Of a DNA stretch of 64,000 bases, positions 16,893 to 27,362 are shown in pieces (the stretch's first letter is position 1; each line of letters starts with the position of its first letter). The stretch is from contig NZ_AP018929.1 of assembly GCF_008326425.1 (NCBI RefSeq), positions 2,184,875 to 2,248,874 of the forward strand, read 5' to 3'. The DNA comes from Sulfuracidifex tepidarius. Its GTDB lineage: Archaea > Thermoproteota > Thermoprotei_A > Sulfolobales > Sulfolobaceae. The notes below the pieces were generated by a model. The model saw only the letters and a program-made list of their open reading frames with translations, was not told the DNA's origin and did no database searches. A program made the translations under genes and the position numbers.

Positions 16893-18113
16893 TCAGTCAG
16901 TTAGATCCTCCACCGTCCCCGTCACGTCATCGCCGTCCATCGAGAACCTTATATCGTTTACTGCGTAGTGTTTACCGTAGACTACGAGAGCTGGAGGTAG
17001 GGCGTTCCTTATAGCCTCGTAAGCGGACTTAGCGTTCAGAACGACGAAGTCAGCTTTCCTGCCCTCCGCTATTCCGTAGCCGTTTATCGACATTGCCTTA
17101 GCTCCGTTCCAAGTTATGGCGTTCATGATTGACTCTACCTCGCTTGAGACGAAGTGGTCTACGAGGAATGCCTCCTGTGCTACCCTCAACATGTTTCCCT
17201 CCCCTAGGGGATATATCATGTCGACTATGTTGTCTGTCCCCAGCGCTACGTTCACTCCGGCCCTCATCATCTGCCTTATCCTGGCGACTCCCCTCCTCTT
17301 AGGATAGGAGTCATACCTTCCCTGCAGGTGCATGCTTACTACTGGGTTCGATACTACGTTGACCTTGGAGTTCACCATCATCGACAGGAGCTTATCGAAA
17401 TACCAGGAGTCGTAAGAGTGGGACGCAGTCATGTGGCTTACTGTGACCTTCTCTCCTATCCCGTTCCTGATAGACTCCTTCACTACCTCCTCAGTGAAGC
17501 GCGAGTTCGGGTCGTCAGTCTCGTCCACGTGGCCGTCTATCATTTTGTTGTTTTCCCTGGCTAATGAGAAAGCCAGCTTAACGGATTCTACCCCTTCCAT
17601 GAAAGTCCTCTCGCCGTGAGGTATCATACCTACAACGTCAGCAACAAGGGAGGCTTTCCTGAACTCCTCCTCTATTTCGTTTCGATAAACTCCCGGTGTG
17701 GGAAACGCTACTACCTGCATGTCTAACGGGGTCTCCTCCTTAGCTTTGATGACCTTGTACATTAAACCGTTCATGAAGGGTTCATGTGTCCTCACGTGAG
17801 TTACACCATTGACGAACAAGAGCGTTGTTATCTTCTTCAACCTCCTGCGTACGTCGTCACAGCTCAGCTTCGGTATTACTTCCTCCAAGTTCCTGGTTAT
17901 CCCCTCGTGAAGTGTCCCGCTCTCGTTTGGTCTCCCGTACTTCAGAGTGATCGAGTAACCTAGATGAGAATGGGGGTTCACGAACCCAGGCACTATTGCC
18001 CTACCCCCTGCGTCTACTACAGTTCCGTCCTTCCTACACCCTGAAGTCATAATTCCATCTTCCACACACAGATCGACCGTCTTCCCTCCCAGTTTGGCGT
18101 TTCTTATTAACAT
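16893..18113 (-). CDS. codA: CodA-type cytosine/creatinine deaminase
   Basis: A 406-residue amidohydrolase with the CodA pattern: GFVNPHSHLG (His48, His50), IDGHVDETDDPNSRF, SHMTASHSYDSWYF, SNPVVSMHLQGRYDSYPKRR and ALGTDNIVDMIYPLGEGNML. CodA deaminates cytosine to uracil at a single Fe/Zn site, and related bacterial enzymes also deaminate creatinine to N-methylhydantoin. The metal ligands all appear present. Uracil produced here could feed the PreA route, N-methylhydantoin the HyuAB route. The gene is monocistronic, with A/T-rich promoter sequence 20-35 nt upstream. Confidence 0.88.
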   Translation of the reverse strand: MLIRNAKLGGKTVDLCVEDGIMTSGCRKDGTVVDAGGRAIVPGFVNPHSHLGYSITLKYGRPNESGTLHEGITRNLEEVIPKLSCDDVRRRLKKITTLLFVNGVTHVRTHEPFMNGLMYKVIKAKEETPLDMQVVAFPTPGVYRNEIEEEFRKASLVADVVGMIPHGERTFMEGVESVKLAFSLARENNKMIDGHVDETDDPNSRFTEEVVKESIRNGIGEKVTVSHMTASHSYDSWYFDKLLSMMVNSKVNVVSNPVVSMHLQGRYDSYPKRRGVARIRQMMRAGVNVALGTDNIVDMIYPLGEGNMLRVAQEAFLVDHFVSSEVESIMNAITWNGAKAMSINGYGIAEGRKADFVVLNAKSAYEAIRNALPPALVVYGKHYAVNDIRFSMDGDDVTGTVEDLTD

Positions 18114-18329
18114 AAATGAGATTTCCTTTTAGCTTATTTTTAAGTATTTTCGGTCTTATACAAAATAATTTTTAAATTTGAGGGTAAGTATTGGAAACCT
18201 TTTAGAGAAATTTTCAAAGGTCACGTGTGGGATTTGCTAAGTAGCTTAGGTCACGAACTGTGTGTCACGAGGTTCAAAATGGGAAGTAGACTGAACTGAG
18301 TGATTTAGGGAAAATTACGGGGAAAATGG

Positions 18330-18410
18330 GGGGAAAAGAAAGAAGAGAGAGAGGAAGAAACAAAATACCCTCTTTCTTCTCACTCTCTCTATTGCTTTCT
18401 TTTAATATTT
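18330..18410. terminator. Imperfect purine/pyrimidine hairpin
   Basis: AAAAGAAAGAAGAGAGAGAG is followed after a short loop by CTCTTTCTTCTCACTCTCTC and TTGCTTTCTTTT, an imperfect inverted repeat. It lies 90-170 nt past the APC permease stop and upstream of codA, so it may end the permease transcript. The rest of the 18114-18499 gap shows nothing else. Confidence 0.4.
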
Positions 18411-18499
18411 AATATAAAGTGTAGTTAATCTCTAGAACTTAAAAAATTATAAATGTGTTAGCATTTCCTACCTTTAACTTGTGTTGTGATGGAAACTTG

Positions 18500-20095
18500 T
18501 CATTCCGGAGGAATTTCCTTGAATACCATATCGACGTCGACCCCGTTCTTCTTCCTGTAATACTTGGCGACCTCGTACCACACTATTGATGCTACTACGA
18601 TCCCTACCAGGAGCAGTACAGACGGTATCACGTTTCCAGAGAACAGTTGGAAACCGAAGCCTGACGGAGTGTATGTCAGACCTCCATACCCCAGGAGCAG
18701 ACCTATTGCTGTAGCAACGCTGACAGCTGAGAGTGCACTAGACACCAGCAGTCTTGATGAGAGGGATCCAGCAGTCTTGGACGCCCTGAACGCAGCCAGA
18801 GAAGCAATGAAGTATTGGAACAGCATGTAGGAAATCACCCCGAACATGAGGGACAATGAGAAACCTTGGTAGATCTCTAGGTAGTTGAAGATGAGTGCTA
18901 TCGCTAGGAAGACCAGCACGCTGAAGTAAGGAGACTTCAACTTGGGGCTTACGTCCAGAAACTTCTCTGGGAGAAGTCTGTCCATGGCTACAGCGAACAT
19001 TGCCCTAGTACCGTTGAGCCCTCCTATGAAGGCGTATGACACGAACCAAGTAAGGGAAGATATGAGGATTAACATGAGTAACGGAGTGTTAGAAAGGGTG
19101 GGAATTATCACGAAGGCCAACAGGGAATAAGGAGCCACTGGTATCCCCGCTCCGGAAGAAGTTAACCACCCGTTCTCTGAAGCTTGGATGAAGAACCTCT
19201 GTCCTATCACGTCCACGATTGAAGCGACTAGAACTAGAGATATGACCGCGGCGAAGACGTAGGAGTACAAGATCCCGCTCCTGATTGCCTTAGATCCCTT
19301 CTTGACTTCTCCTCCGACCCAGATCGGAGCGTTGTTGTAGATGAACAGGTTCCCCATGATCATTATTCCCAACAGGAGAGTCCCCAGTCCGTTGAATGAC
19401 AGAGGTAACTTATAAGACGAAGTTATGTCGGTGTAAGAAGGTCCTCCCAGAGAAGTGGAAACTGAGGTGAAGTCACCGATGAACCCGCCCCTCCCTATGC
19501 TGAACAGAACTGCTATGATCACGAAAGTCCCCACAATTTGGAGTATGGTAAGGCCCGATATCACCCTAGCTATCCACTTCATACTGAGGAGAAGCACGGC
19601 GCCTATTATTAATATCATTACAGTGGTAGACACGAAATAGTAGAAAGTGTTGTTTACCAAGTTGTTTCCTAGAGTTACCAACCCGGGGTCGTGGAATACC
19701 ATTCCCAGAGTTTGAAAGAAAGGGACGATAACGAGGGACTGTTCCGTCTGGACGTCAAGTCCTATACCGTAGCCGAAGATGTTAACCATAGCCTGGATCA
19801 TCCCCAACCTCGGTCCGAGGTATCTGGAAACGTATACGTAGTCTCCTGCCGAGCGTGGTGTCAGCATACCTATGTAGTAGTACATGAAAGCAGTTGGTAA
19901 TGCCATGAGTGCACCTATGACTGTAGCTAGCATCCAGTTAGATCCCGGAAAGAAAATGGCGAACGTCAGGGGATACGCTATGCTGGCCGCAGGCGAAAGG
20001 TACATGAAGTTGAGAAGGAAGGTGTCCTTAGAGGACAGAGTCCTGATCAGCCCTGAACTCTGTCTAGCAAAAACCCTTTGTTCATTCTCTCCCAT
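18500..20095 (-). CDS. APC-family amino acid/amine permease
   Basis: A 531-residue protein with about twelve to thirteen spans. The N-terminus (LSSKDTFLLNFMYLSPAASI, GSNWMLATVIGALMALPTAF, GMLTPRSAGDYVYVSRYLG) is typical of the APC superfamily; ALNGT-like motif GGLNGTRAMFAVAMDRLLPE with a following PYFSVLVFLAIAL matches the cytoplasmic loop and helix of amino acid permeases. Substrate is unknown; cyclic amides or amines would fit the surroundings. It is flanked by long non-coding gaps and appears to be transcribed alone. Confidence 0.85.
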   Translation of the reverse strand: MGENEQRVFARQSSGLIRTLSSKDTFLLNFMYLSPAASIAYPLTFAIFFPGSNWMLATVIGALMALPTAFMYYYIGMLTPRSAGDYVYVSRYLGPRLGMIQAMVNIFGYGIGLDVQTEQSLVIVPFFQTLGMVFHDPGLVTLGNNLVNNTFYYFVSTTVMILIIGAVLLLSMKWIARVISGLTILQIVGTFVIIAVLFSIGRGGFIGDFTSVSTSLGGPSYTDITSSYKLPLSFNGLGTLLLGIMIMGNLFIYNNAPIWVGGEVKKGSKAIRSGILYSYVFAAVISLVLVASIVDVIGQRFFIQASENGWLTSSGAGIPVAPYSLLAFVIIPTLSNTPLLMLILISSLTWFVSYAFIGGLNGTRAMFAVAMDRLLPEKFLDVSPKLKSPYFSVLVFLAIALIFNYLEIYQGFSLSLMFGVISYMLFQYFIASLAAFRASKTAGSLSSRLLVSSALSAVSVATAIGLLLGYGGLTYTPSGFGFQLFSGNVIPSVLLLVGIVVASIVWYEVAKYYRKKNGVDVDMVFKEIPPE

Positions 20096-20878
20096 ATTAA
20101 ATCAAGATACATATTCCTGGAAAGTAAATAAATAGTTACATAATTGTATTGATGAGGATTTACTGAAAAGTGATGATTGTTTTTACCCGTTGTATCTATG
20201 ATATTCTACGGGAGGACGCATAAAGAGAGGACTTCATGTTTTAAATATAGAATTTTTACTAAATTTTCGCATTTTTCCCTTTGCTGTATTAAGGGTTTAC
20301 ATAGGTTCTTTGTCCGCTGTCTTCAAATCTGCATGGAATGTTATGAATTAATGTCTTTCTACTTTACATTTCCTAATAAAAACTTTTGTCCTCTGATTTA
20401 TTGATCATTTTTAAACTTTTTAGTCTCCAGTGTTGAGCGTTGTGATTTATAACACGAAATGAACTAAAGTAACCTTATGGAGTCTTCCGTCTCTCGACCC
20501 ATAGCAAGATAATTTAAAACCGTTTCTTATTTTTAAAATCTAGTTTGCAATATTTAGATTTACTTGAATATTCCATGTCCTTGAGACTACCCTTAAATTT
20601 AGTCTATATTAATCTTTTTAAAATAAAAATATCATTTATACTATTAAATCTAGTGAAATACATGATATTACGTAAGGGTTTGAGTTTGGTCTAAAAAGTT
20701 TCAGATCTATCGAGTGTGACTCAGCTAAGTTCTTCAGATTTTGTTTTACATTTTATTAGTAACTTTCACTAGTTGTTTCTAAACTAATATATTGCATTAT
20801 AGAAAATTTTTCTCTAGAAAAAATTCTCTTCTTCTATAGCCTTCGTTGTAGTCGTTTGTAATACTTTTAAGCATATAG
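20096..20878. other. Long AT-rich intergenic region
   Basis: About 780 bp, very AT-rich, with stops in all frames and no RNA gene, repeat or IS end that I can see. It separates a leftward permease from the aminotransferase/permease pair and may contain upstream control sequence for the APC gene. Confidence 0.5.
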
Positions 20879-21895
20879 CTATTTATATAATTCTGAAGAA
20901 TCTATATTTTTGGAAATAATTTCTATACCTTTTTCTATATCAGGAGGAGAGGAATAGGAGAAGCTCAATCTGAAATAATCTAGACCGCAATTGTCGAAGA
21001 AAAACTTAGCGCCTGGCATAAAAACTACATCATCCTTTACCTTGTTCAGGAGGTTCCCCGAATTAATCCCTTTAATTCTAACAAAGAAGAAAAGTCCTCC
21101 TTGTGGATAGCTCCACTCAGCATTAGGAAGAAACTTGTCTAACGCTTCAGCCATAATGTCCTTCTTTTCCTCATATATTCGCTTGGCTCTAGTTAGTCCT
21201 TCCCAGAACGAATTGTCCCTCAAACTCTGATAAAGCAAGGCCATGCTCACTGAGCTGTTTCTCCCGTCCACGTTTTCCTTTACTTTGATGAACTCTCGTA
21301 TCAAATCTTCGTGAGCAACCATGAGTCCTAACCTTAACCCTGGAGATAATACCTTGCTAAACGTGGTCAGATACACTACTCTACCTACTCTGTCCATAGA
21401 TTTCAACGTAGGTTCCTCTGGGTTCAAGAATCCGTAAGCGTCATCCTCAAGGATGAGGAAGTCTTTCTCCTCTGCCATTTCTAACAACGCTTTCTTCTCT
21501 TCAATTCTCATGTTTATCCCTGTAGGGTTCTGACCCGTGGGTATAACGTAGACCACCTTTACGTTCTCCGGGAGTCTGAGATCATAATAAGGTATTACAG
21601 GCAGTTTAACTAAGCTTACCTTCACAGACTTGAAAACCCTCAGTGCACCTGCGAAAGTTGGATACTCTACTGCAACCCTATCCCCAGGGTTTAGAATTGT
21701 GCGTGAGAAGAGAAATATTCCTTGAATGCTTCCAGTTGTTAGAAGAAATTCGTCAGTTGAGACATTTATACCTCTGAAGCTTAATACTTTCTTTATCTCT
21801 CTATCTAGTCCTGGAATCATGAAACTCGGTTCAAAAGGAATGTCTGAATAGAAACTTCTAGGAAATATCCTTGGATCTGGTAGACCTCCAGCCAT
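20879..21895 (-). CDS. PLP aminotransferase, MocR/LysN-like class I
   Basis: A 338-residue fold-type I aminotransferase: LTTGSIQGIFLFSR, VYVIPTGQNPTGINM, LILEDDAYGFL and the PLP lysine in TTFSKVLSPGLRLG, with C-terminal FRLSFSYSSP. It is about 50 residues shorter than usual; the region before REIKKVL looks condensed. An ATG at 21895, one base after the permease stop, is preferred to the in-frame TTG/ATG at 21940, which lies inside the permease gene. The pair is evidently co-transcribed, suggesting import followed by transamination of an amino acid. Codon use is more AT-rich than in the pyrimidine cluster. Confidence 0.85.
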   Translation of the reverse strand: MAGGLPDPRIFPRSFYSDIPFEPSFMIPGLDREIKKVLSFRGINVSTDEFLLTTGSIQGIFLFSRTILNPGDRVAVEYPTFAGALRVFKSVKVSLVKLPVIPYYDLRLPENVKVVYVIPTGQNPTGINMRIEEKKALLEMAEEKDFLILEDDAYGFLNPEEPTLKSMDRVGRVVYLTTFSKVLSPGLRLGLMVAHEDLIREFIKVKENVDGRNSSVSMALLYQSLRDNSFWEGLTRAKRIYEEKKDIMAEALDKFLPNAEWSYPQGGLFFFVRIKGINSGNLLNKVKDDVVFMPGAKFFFDNCGLDYFRLSFSYSSPPDIEKGIEIISKNIDSSELYK

Positions 21896-21896
21896 G

Positions 21897-23363
21897 TTAA
21901 TCGTCAATTTCTCCTTCACCTTTGGCAGTTCTTGTGGCAAGGTAGAAGAACACTGCAGAGGCCGAAATCACTACGGGGAGTGAAACTAGAGACGGAAGAG
22001 AGAGGAAAGTTATCCCAGTCACTGCTAAGCTGAATCCCAAGTACCATAACGCAGGAACGTAGTTCTTGGAGAATGGTAACATTGCAATCATTGCTACGAG
22101 GATCACTAAAGTCCCGAAGAGGGTCTTAGGGAACCCTACGAAACTAAATATGATTCCGGTTATGAGGAAAGAACCCAGAGCTAAAGCCTTGTTTTTACTA
22201 TCATTTGAGAGGACGAATAAACTAACCGGTCCTGTGGAGTATGCCAGTATCCTTGTCGCAACTAAATAGCCTATTGATTGTTCAAATGTAGAGGAGAGGA
22301 ACAGTGTCACGACGGAGAAGGCTCCAAAAAGCAATACTGGTAAAATCGGTATCCCCCTCTTAGGGTCTACCTTTCCAAGGGATTTAGGGAAGCTGCCGGC
22401 TTTGGTCAGTGCATAGGAATATCTGACCATGTCACCTGCGCCTATGAGAGAAGCGCCTGAAGGCGATATGACTCCATCTAAGATGAAGAGGGCTCCTAAA
22501 GCAGGTACTCCAGCTATGATAGCGCTCTCTGCCAAGGGTGCGCTCATCTTCCCTATAGAGCCCCATCCCGATGAGAGTAAGGAAGATGAAAGGGAACCTA
22601 TGAAAACTAATGGTACGAGAGTATAGATGACCATCGATATTCCGAACGCTATCATTATTGCCTTCCCTGTATCGGCTTTAGACTCTCCAGCATAGACCAT
22701 TGCACTTCTGAACCCTCCGTAGGCAAACATTGTCAGAGCTATAGCGTAGAAGAAGTTGGAGATGGAAGGGGAGAAGCTGACTGAGAAGTTAGAAATATGA
22801 AAATCAAGAAACGCAACCGAAGCGATATAGATAGCCAAGATTGCAAGCTTAGCGTAAGTTATAGTGCTAACTGAGATTGAAAGGCCTTTTATCCCTAGAT
22901 ATACCAAGGCATATATTCCTATCACAATTAAGGACTCCACTGCATAACCCTCTATCGTAGGATATCCAGCCTTCATCATAGAAGGGAAAACATAAGATAG
23001 GTAGTTAACCGTAGCCTCTGCCTCAACTGGGATAGTGAGAAGGGTACCAACCATATATAACCAACCTACGCTTGAAGCCATCACCTTTCCGTGAGTCACA
23101 TTGATAAACCTTATCTTACTTCCTACCAGCGGAAATAACTTAGCTAGCTTAGAGTAAACTAGAACCACTGGTAGGAGAAGCAGTCCTCCAACCAACCAAA
23201 CGGCTGGACTTATTGGACCTGATAAGGATGCGGTAACCGCAGGCAAAAGGAGAATCCCAGATCCTATTATGTTGCCCAGAGAGAACGCAACTAGCGATAT
23301 CATCCCCGCCTCTTTCCTGAAGTTAGAGTTATCTTTTAATCCTGCGTTTATATTACGTGCCAT
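21897..23363 (-). CDS. APC-family amino acid permease
   Basis: A 488-residue permease with about twelve spans. The first span SLVAFSLGNIIGSGILLLPA carries the GSGI amine-binding motif of APC carriers; YGGFRSAMVYAGESKA and DGVISPSGASLIGAGDMVRY correspond to helices 6 and 8. It is immediately upstream of the aminotransferase (1-bp gap), so both probably serve uptake and breakdown of one amino acid. An A/T-rich tract just upstream is the likely promoter. Confidence 0.88.
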   Translation of the reverse strand: MARNINAGLKDNSNFRKEAGMISLVAFSLGNIIGSGILLLPAVTASLSGPISPAVWLVGGLLLLPVVLVYSKLAKLFPLVGSKIRFINVTHGKVMASSVGWLYMVGTLLTIPVEAEATVNYLSYVFPSMMKAGYPTIEGYAVESLIVIGIYALVYLGIKGLSISVSTITYAKLAILAIYIASVAFLDFHISNFSVSFSPSISNFFYAIALTMFAYGGFRSAMVYAGESKADTGKAIMIAFGISMVIYTLVPLVFIGSLSSSLLSSGWGSIGKMSAPLAESAIIAGVPALGALFILDGVISPSGASLIGAGDMVRYSYALTKAGSFPKSLGKVDPKRGIPILPVLLFGAFSVVTLFLSSTFEQSIGYLVATRILAYSTGPVSLFVLSNDSKNKALALGSFLITGIIFSFVGFPKTLFGTLVILVAMIAMLPFSKNYVPALWYLGFSLAVTGITFLSLPSLVSLPVVISASAVFFYLATRTAKGEGEIDD

Positions 23364-23764
23364 AACGACTGTTGATATAATAGTTTAAAAAGATTTTTAC
23401 GTTTTCAATGAAAAGTTTATATTAGTATAAGTAGATAATTTAACACTTTTTAAGAAGGACTGTTGATTGCTAAGATAGATAAGAAAATTAGAAATAGAAA
23501 ATTACTAAACTGAACCATATGCTGTATAAATTTTCCATTAATTATTTGAAAAATAATTATTTATAAATATAAAGCTCTTTTATTATTCTCTGCTGGAAAT
23601 AATGGTAGGACAAAAGCAAGGAAGCCTAGAGGCTATACGAGGTGTTAGGATCACAGAGAAAACGAAAGAGAAGCAGGGAAAAAGGAAAAGGAAAAGGAAA
23701 CACAGACACATAAAACAAAGACAGAAGAAAGGGAGAGTTGTTCTTATCCAAAAGTCGGCTCACT
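23364..23764. other. Intergenic region with purine-rich 3' zone
   Basis: The left part is AT-rich promoter territory for the APC permease. From 23640 to 23760 the plus strand is purine-rich (AAAAGGAAAAGGAAAAGGAA), giving a U/C-rich tract at the end of hyuB mRNA, a probable termination zone. Short frames here arise from base bias and are not genes. Confidence 0.45.
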
Positions 23765-25297
23765 TTATTCTTTTCCCTTCTTTTTCTTTCCGTATCCACC
23801 TCCTCCCGGGGTTTCAACTATCACCTCGTCCCCTGCCTTCAACGTGGTGGTGAACTTGCTGGGCATCTCCTTACCCGAGATGGTCACTCTCCCAGTCTTA
23901 CCTCTCTCACCTCCGTTCAACCCCCAGGGGCCTACCTTGAACCTGTCCGCGAGGATAGAGAGCTTCGTCGGGTATAGTACCTTGAAACCTCTCACTATCC
24001 CATCCCCTCCCTTGTATTTCCCGTCGCCTCCACTTCCCTCCCTGATGAGATACTTGGTGAAGAGGATAGGGAACTGCCTCTCGGCTATTTCTATGGGAGT
24101 GTTTAGGGTATTGCTCATATTCACGTGGACGGCGCTCTCTCCGTCACCGTTGGGACGTGCACCGCTACCTCCTCCCACGGTCTCGTAGTAAGACCAATAC
24201 TTCCCGTTCACTACCCCTCCCATCATGACGTTCATCATGGTGCCATGAGGTGCGGCTGGGACCCTCTCATGGAACACCTTGGAGAGGGCTAGGAAGGTAA
24301 CGTCAGCTATCCTCTGGGACGTCTCAACGTTTCCCCCTCCCACGGCTGCGGGTTTCCTAGGATTGACCAAGGTACCCTCCTCGGCGATGACTTCCACGTT
24401 AGAGTAGAACCCCTCGTTGGTCTGCACGTCCCCTAGCATGCTCCTGACTGCGAAGGAGACAGAGGAGTATGTCACGCCAAGCACAGCGTTCAACGGACCT
24501 TCGATCTGTGGGGAAGAGCCTGAGAAGTCAGCCACGACTTTATCCCCTATTGTCAACTTCACCTTTATCTTCAGGAGGTCGTCGTCCCACTCTAGGTAGT
24601 CCTCGGCCTCATAACTCCCGCGCTTCCATCCCTCCATCTCTTTTCTGACCAGCCTCTCGGTGTACCTGATACTCTCCTCCCATCCCTCCGTGACATTGAA
24701 CTTGTCGAAGAGTTGCCTCACCCTTTCCGCACCTATCCTGCTAGATGCAAGCTGGGCGTTAAGGTCACCAAGGGAGTACTCAGGGACCTTGAAGTTTTCC
24801 TTCACGACCTTGATGATATCAGTGGGGCTCCCTTTTCTCTCCACCAGCGTCGGGGGGATGACAACTCCTTCCTCGAACAAGGTGGTAGCTGAAGGGTTGA
24901 TGCTCCCCGGCACCGGTCCGCCCACGTCGACGTGGTGGGCCTTGTTCACGAGGTAAGCCACCAACCTTCCCCTCACGAAAACAGGAGTGAGGACTCCCAC
25001 GTCGTTCAGGTGAGTCCCAGAGATGTAAGGGTCGTTGAAGAGGACGGAGTCGCCTTCCTCTAGGTCAATCCCCTCTCTCTCCATGTAGCTTAAGACGTTC
25101 CTCACCCCTATCCTGAACGAACCCAGGTGGACGGGGATGTGCTCAGCTTGAGCTACTATCCTCCCCTGTGTGTCTACCACAGCACAGCTGTGGTCCATCC
25201 TCTCCCTTATGTTAGGCGACAGAGCGCTCCTCTTGAGCGCAACTCCCATCTCCTCCGCCACGTAAACGGTGGCTTTATTCAGGACCTCCCACTTCAT
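23765..25297 (-). CDS. hyuB: Hydantoinase B / oxoprolinase subunit
   Basis: A 510-residue HyuB-family protein (N-methylhydantoinase beta, also acetophenone carboxylase and oxoprolinase relatives), with [64 protein letters not shown] and the C-terminal [11 protein letters not shown]. With HyuA it catalyses ATP-dependent ring opening of hydantoins or 5-oxoproline. The ATG at 25297 overlaps the hyuA stop as ATGA, so translation is coupled. The longer frame reaching 25666 is in-frame overlap with hyuA and is not used. Confidence 0.92.
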   Translation of the reverse strand: MKWEVLNKATVYVAEEMGVALKRSALSPNIRERMDHSCAVVDTQGRIVAQAEHIPVHLGSFRIGVRNVLSYMEREGIDLEEGDSVLFNDPYISGTHLNDVGVLTPVFVRGRLVAYLVNKAHHVDVGGPVPGSINPSATTLFEEGVVIPPTLVERKGSPTDIIKVVKENFKVPEYSLGDLNAQLASSRIGAERVRQLFDKFNVTEGWEESIRYTERLVRKEMEGWKRGSYEAEDYLEWDDDLLKIKVKLTIGDKVVADFSGSSPQIEGPLNAVLGVTYSSVSFAVRSMLGDVQTNEGFYSNVEVIAEEGTLVNPRKPAAVGGGNVETSQRIADVTFLALSKVFHERVPAAPHGTMMNVMMGGVVNGKYWSYYETVGGGSGARPNGDGESAVHVNMSNTLNTPIEIAERQFPILFTKYLIREGSGGDGKYKGGDGIVRGFKVLYPTKLSILADRFKVGPWGLNGGERGKTGRVTISGKEMPSKFTTTLKAGDEVIVETPGGGGYGKKKKGKE

Positions 25298-27234
25298 TCT
25301 CTCACCAGGACGAGCGAACCGTTCTCGTGGACTTTCGCCTTCCATCCTTCCTTTATCAACACCGTGGAACTGTACTCCTCCACAACTGCAGGCCCCTGGA
25401 CCTCGAAACCCAGGGGTAAGTCCTCCCTCCTGTAGACTCTCGCCTTCACCCAGTCGTCCATCATGACGTCCCTCAGCTTGAAGGAGGGGTTTCCCCCTTC
25501 TCTCGGTCGAGGGAGGGAGATTGAAGACCCCGGGACGACGGCGAAAGACCTTATAGTCACGACCTCCACGGGTGAGTCCAGCTTGAAACCGTATATAGAG
25601 AGGTGCTTCCTTTCGAAGTCCTCGGGTATCTTGACTGGGTCTGTTACAGATACTGTTAGTTCCCATCCCTGTCCCTGATACCTGACGTCAGCGTAGCGCA
25701 GGAAGCGAGCTTCAGGCAACCTCTTACTCAGCCTCTCCTCCATTTCCCTATAGCTTGCGTCCAGATCCTTAGGATAGGAGACGGAAGCCTCGAACTTCAT
25801 GTCAGCGAAGAGCATCCCTAGTGCACTGAACAGACCTGGGTGAGGAGGTATGACCACCTTGGCTATGCCCATCTCCTCTGCCAGATCCAGGGAGTACTGA
25901 GGACCTGCACCACCGAAGGCGAACATAGTGAAACCGGAGGGATCGTAACCCCTCTCTACCGTGACCAACCTCATAGCTCTGGACATCTCTACGTTAGCTA
26001 AGGAGATGGCCTCCCTTGCTACTTCCACAGGGTCTCCGAGTCCCTTCAAGCCTTTGACCGCGAGCTCCTTGTTGAGCTTGAAGCCGTCAGTGAGCGTGTC
26101 ACCTATTCTACCCAGTACCAAGTTCGCGTCAGTGAGCGTAGGGTACCTCCCCCCTTTGCCATAAGACATCGGTCCGGGTTCTGCGCCTGCGCTCAGGGGA
26201 CCTACCCTCAGAGCCCCCGCTTCGTCCCTCCACACGATTGAACCTCCTCCAGCCGAGACCTCGGCCAGGTCCACGAAGGGAAACCTCACGGGGTACCCAG
26301 AACCCTTAACCAACCTGCCGTAGTGAGTCCTACCTCCTACCTCGTATTCCTGGGTCGTCTCTACCTCGTAGTTCACCACGGTACCTGCCTTGGCTGTGGT
26401 ACCTCCCATATCGAAGCTGATCGCGTTAGGCTCTCCCATGACCTTGGACAGGACGGAGACCCCCACGACACCAGCTGCAGGACCTGACTCTATGACCTGC
26501 ACAGGCCTCCTGACCGCCTCGTCCACGTCGATCAGCCCGCCTGAGCTCGACATAATGAAAAGTTCCTTTACCTCGTGTAACTTTAATCCCTCTTTCAGGG
26601 AAGTGAGGTATCTCCTCATAACCGGCATGAGGGAAGCGTTGACTACAGTGGTGGACGTCCTCTCGTACTCCCTCGGGGCTGGGGAAATCTCGTGGGAGAC
26701 TGAGACGTATTCGAAGTACCTCTCAGCTACCTCCTTCGCTTTCATCTCGTTCACGGGGTTCATGAAGGAGTGGAGGAAAGAGATAGCTACAGAGGTTGTC
26801 CCCATCGCCTTCGCCTCCCTCATCCTCTCGTCCACTTCCTTCTCGTCTATTTCCTGAATTACCTCGCCGTTAGGCCCTACCCTCTCGTTCACCTCGAACC
26901 TGAGCTCTGGGGGAACCAGGGGAGTGGGCTTCCTGAAGAAAGGGTTGTAAAGCTCGGGCCTGTTCTGCCTACCTATCTCTATCACGTCTTTGAAACCCTT
27001 GGTGGTGAGGAGTGCTACCTTGGGTAGCTCCAAGTTGACCTGTCCCAGCAGGGAGTTAGTCCCTATCGTGGTAGCGTGGACTACAGTGGTGACTCTCCCC
27101 AGCCTTGCCATCCCCTGGAGTACTCCTTGTTCCGGGGCCTTAGGCGTCGTTGGCCCCTTGTATATCTTCACTCCGCTTTCATCAACTGCGACAATGTCAG
27201 TGAAGGTTCCACCAACGTCTACAGAAGCGATCAT
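25294..27234 (-). CDS. hyuA: Hydantoinase A / oxoprolinase subunit, ATP-dependent
   Basis: A 646-residue ASKHA-fold protein: [18 protein letters not shown] phosphate-binding motif at the N-terminus, [57 protein letters not shown] and [12 protein letters not shown]. This subunit binds ATP in N-methylhydantoinase and 5-oxoprolinase complexes. ATG at 27234 is chosen because the protein then begins at the conserved first strand. hyuA-hyuB is a two-gene operon diverging from an MFS carrier. N-methylhydantoin is an attractive substrate given the sarcosine-oxidase-like genes nearby, but oxoproline cannot be excluded. Confidence 0.92.
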   Translation of the reverse strand: MIASVDVGGTFTDIVAVDESGVKIYKGPTTPKAPEQGVLQGMARLGRVTTVVHATTIGTNSLLGQVNLELPKVALLTTKGFKDVIEIGRQNRPELYNPFFRKPTPLVPPELRFEVNERVGPNGEVIQEIDEKEVDERMREAKAMGTTSVAISFLHSFMNPVNEMKAKEVAERYFEYVSVSHEISPAPREYERTSTTVVNASLMPVMRRYLTSLKEGLKLHEVKELFIMSSSGGLIDVDEAVRRPVQVIESGPAAGVVGVSVLSKVMGEPNAISFDMGGTTAKAGTVVNYEVETTQEYEVGGRTHYGRLVKGSGYPVRFPFVDLAEVSAGGGSIVWRDEAGALRVGPLSAGAEPGPMSYGKGGRYPTLTDANLVLGRIGDTLTDGFKLNKELAVKGLKGLGDPVEVAREAISLANVEMSRAMRLVTVERGYDPSGFTMFAFGGAGPQYSLDLAEEMGIAKVVIPPHPGLFSALGMLFADMKFEASVSYPKDLDASYREMEERLSKRLPEARFLRYADVRYQGQGWELTVSVTDPVKIPEDFERKHLSIYGFKLDSPVEVVTIRSFAVVPGSSISLPRPREGGNPSFKLRDVMMDDWVKARVYRREDLPLGFEVQGPAVVEEYSSTVLIKEGWKAKVHENGSLVLVRE

Positions 27235-27362
27235 GATGTTAAAGAATGTTAACTGGTAAAAAGAGTTTTCTCCAAACGTTCTAAAACACAAGGTGTAAAA
27301 ATGACTATGCAGCAAGAGGCTACCTCACATGTTTTTATACTTGTTAACTTACTTCTTCCCTC
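27235..27362. promoter_or_regulatory. Divergent hyuA / MFS promoter with GTTAAC motifs
   Basis: A 128-bp gap with the palindromic hexamer GTTAAC at 27248-27253 and 27343-27348, plus a third at 27371-27376 inside the MFS gene. TTTTTATAC at 27332-27340 is a fitting TATA box for the MFS start at 27363. Shared control of uptake and hydantoinase genes is plausible. Confidence 0.4.

Noticed and set aside
23602-23853. Basic 83-residue frame on the plus strand
   Set aside because: Generated by the purine-rich tract downstream of hyuB; no start signal and no resemblance to a protein family.
25298-25666. N-terminal extension of hyuB
   Set aside because: This segment lies inside hyuA in another frame, has skewed composition, and the ATGA overlap at 25294-25297 gives a normal-length HyuB.
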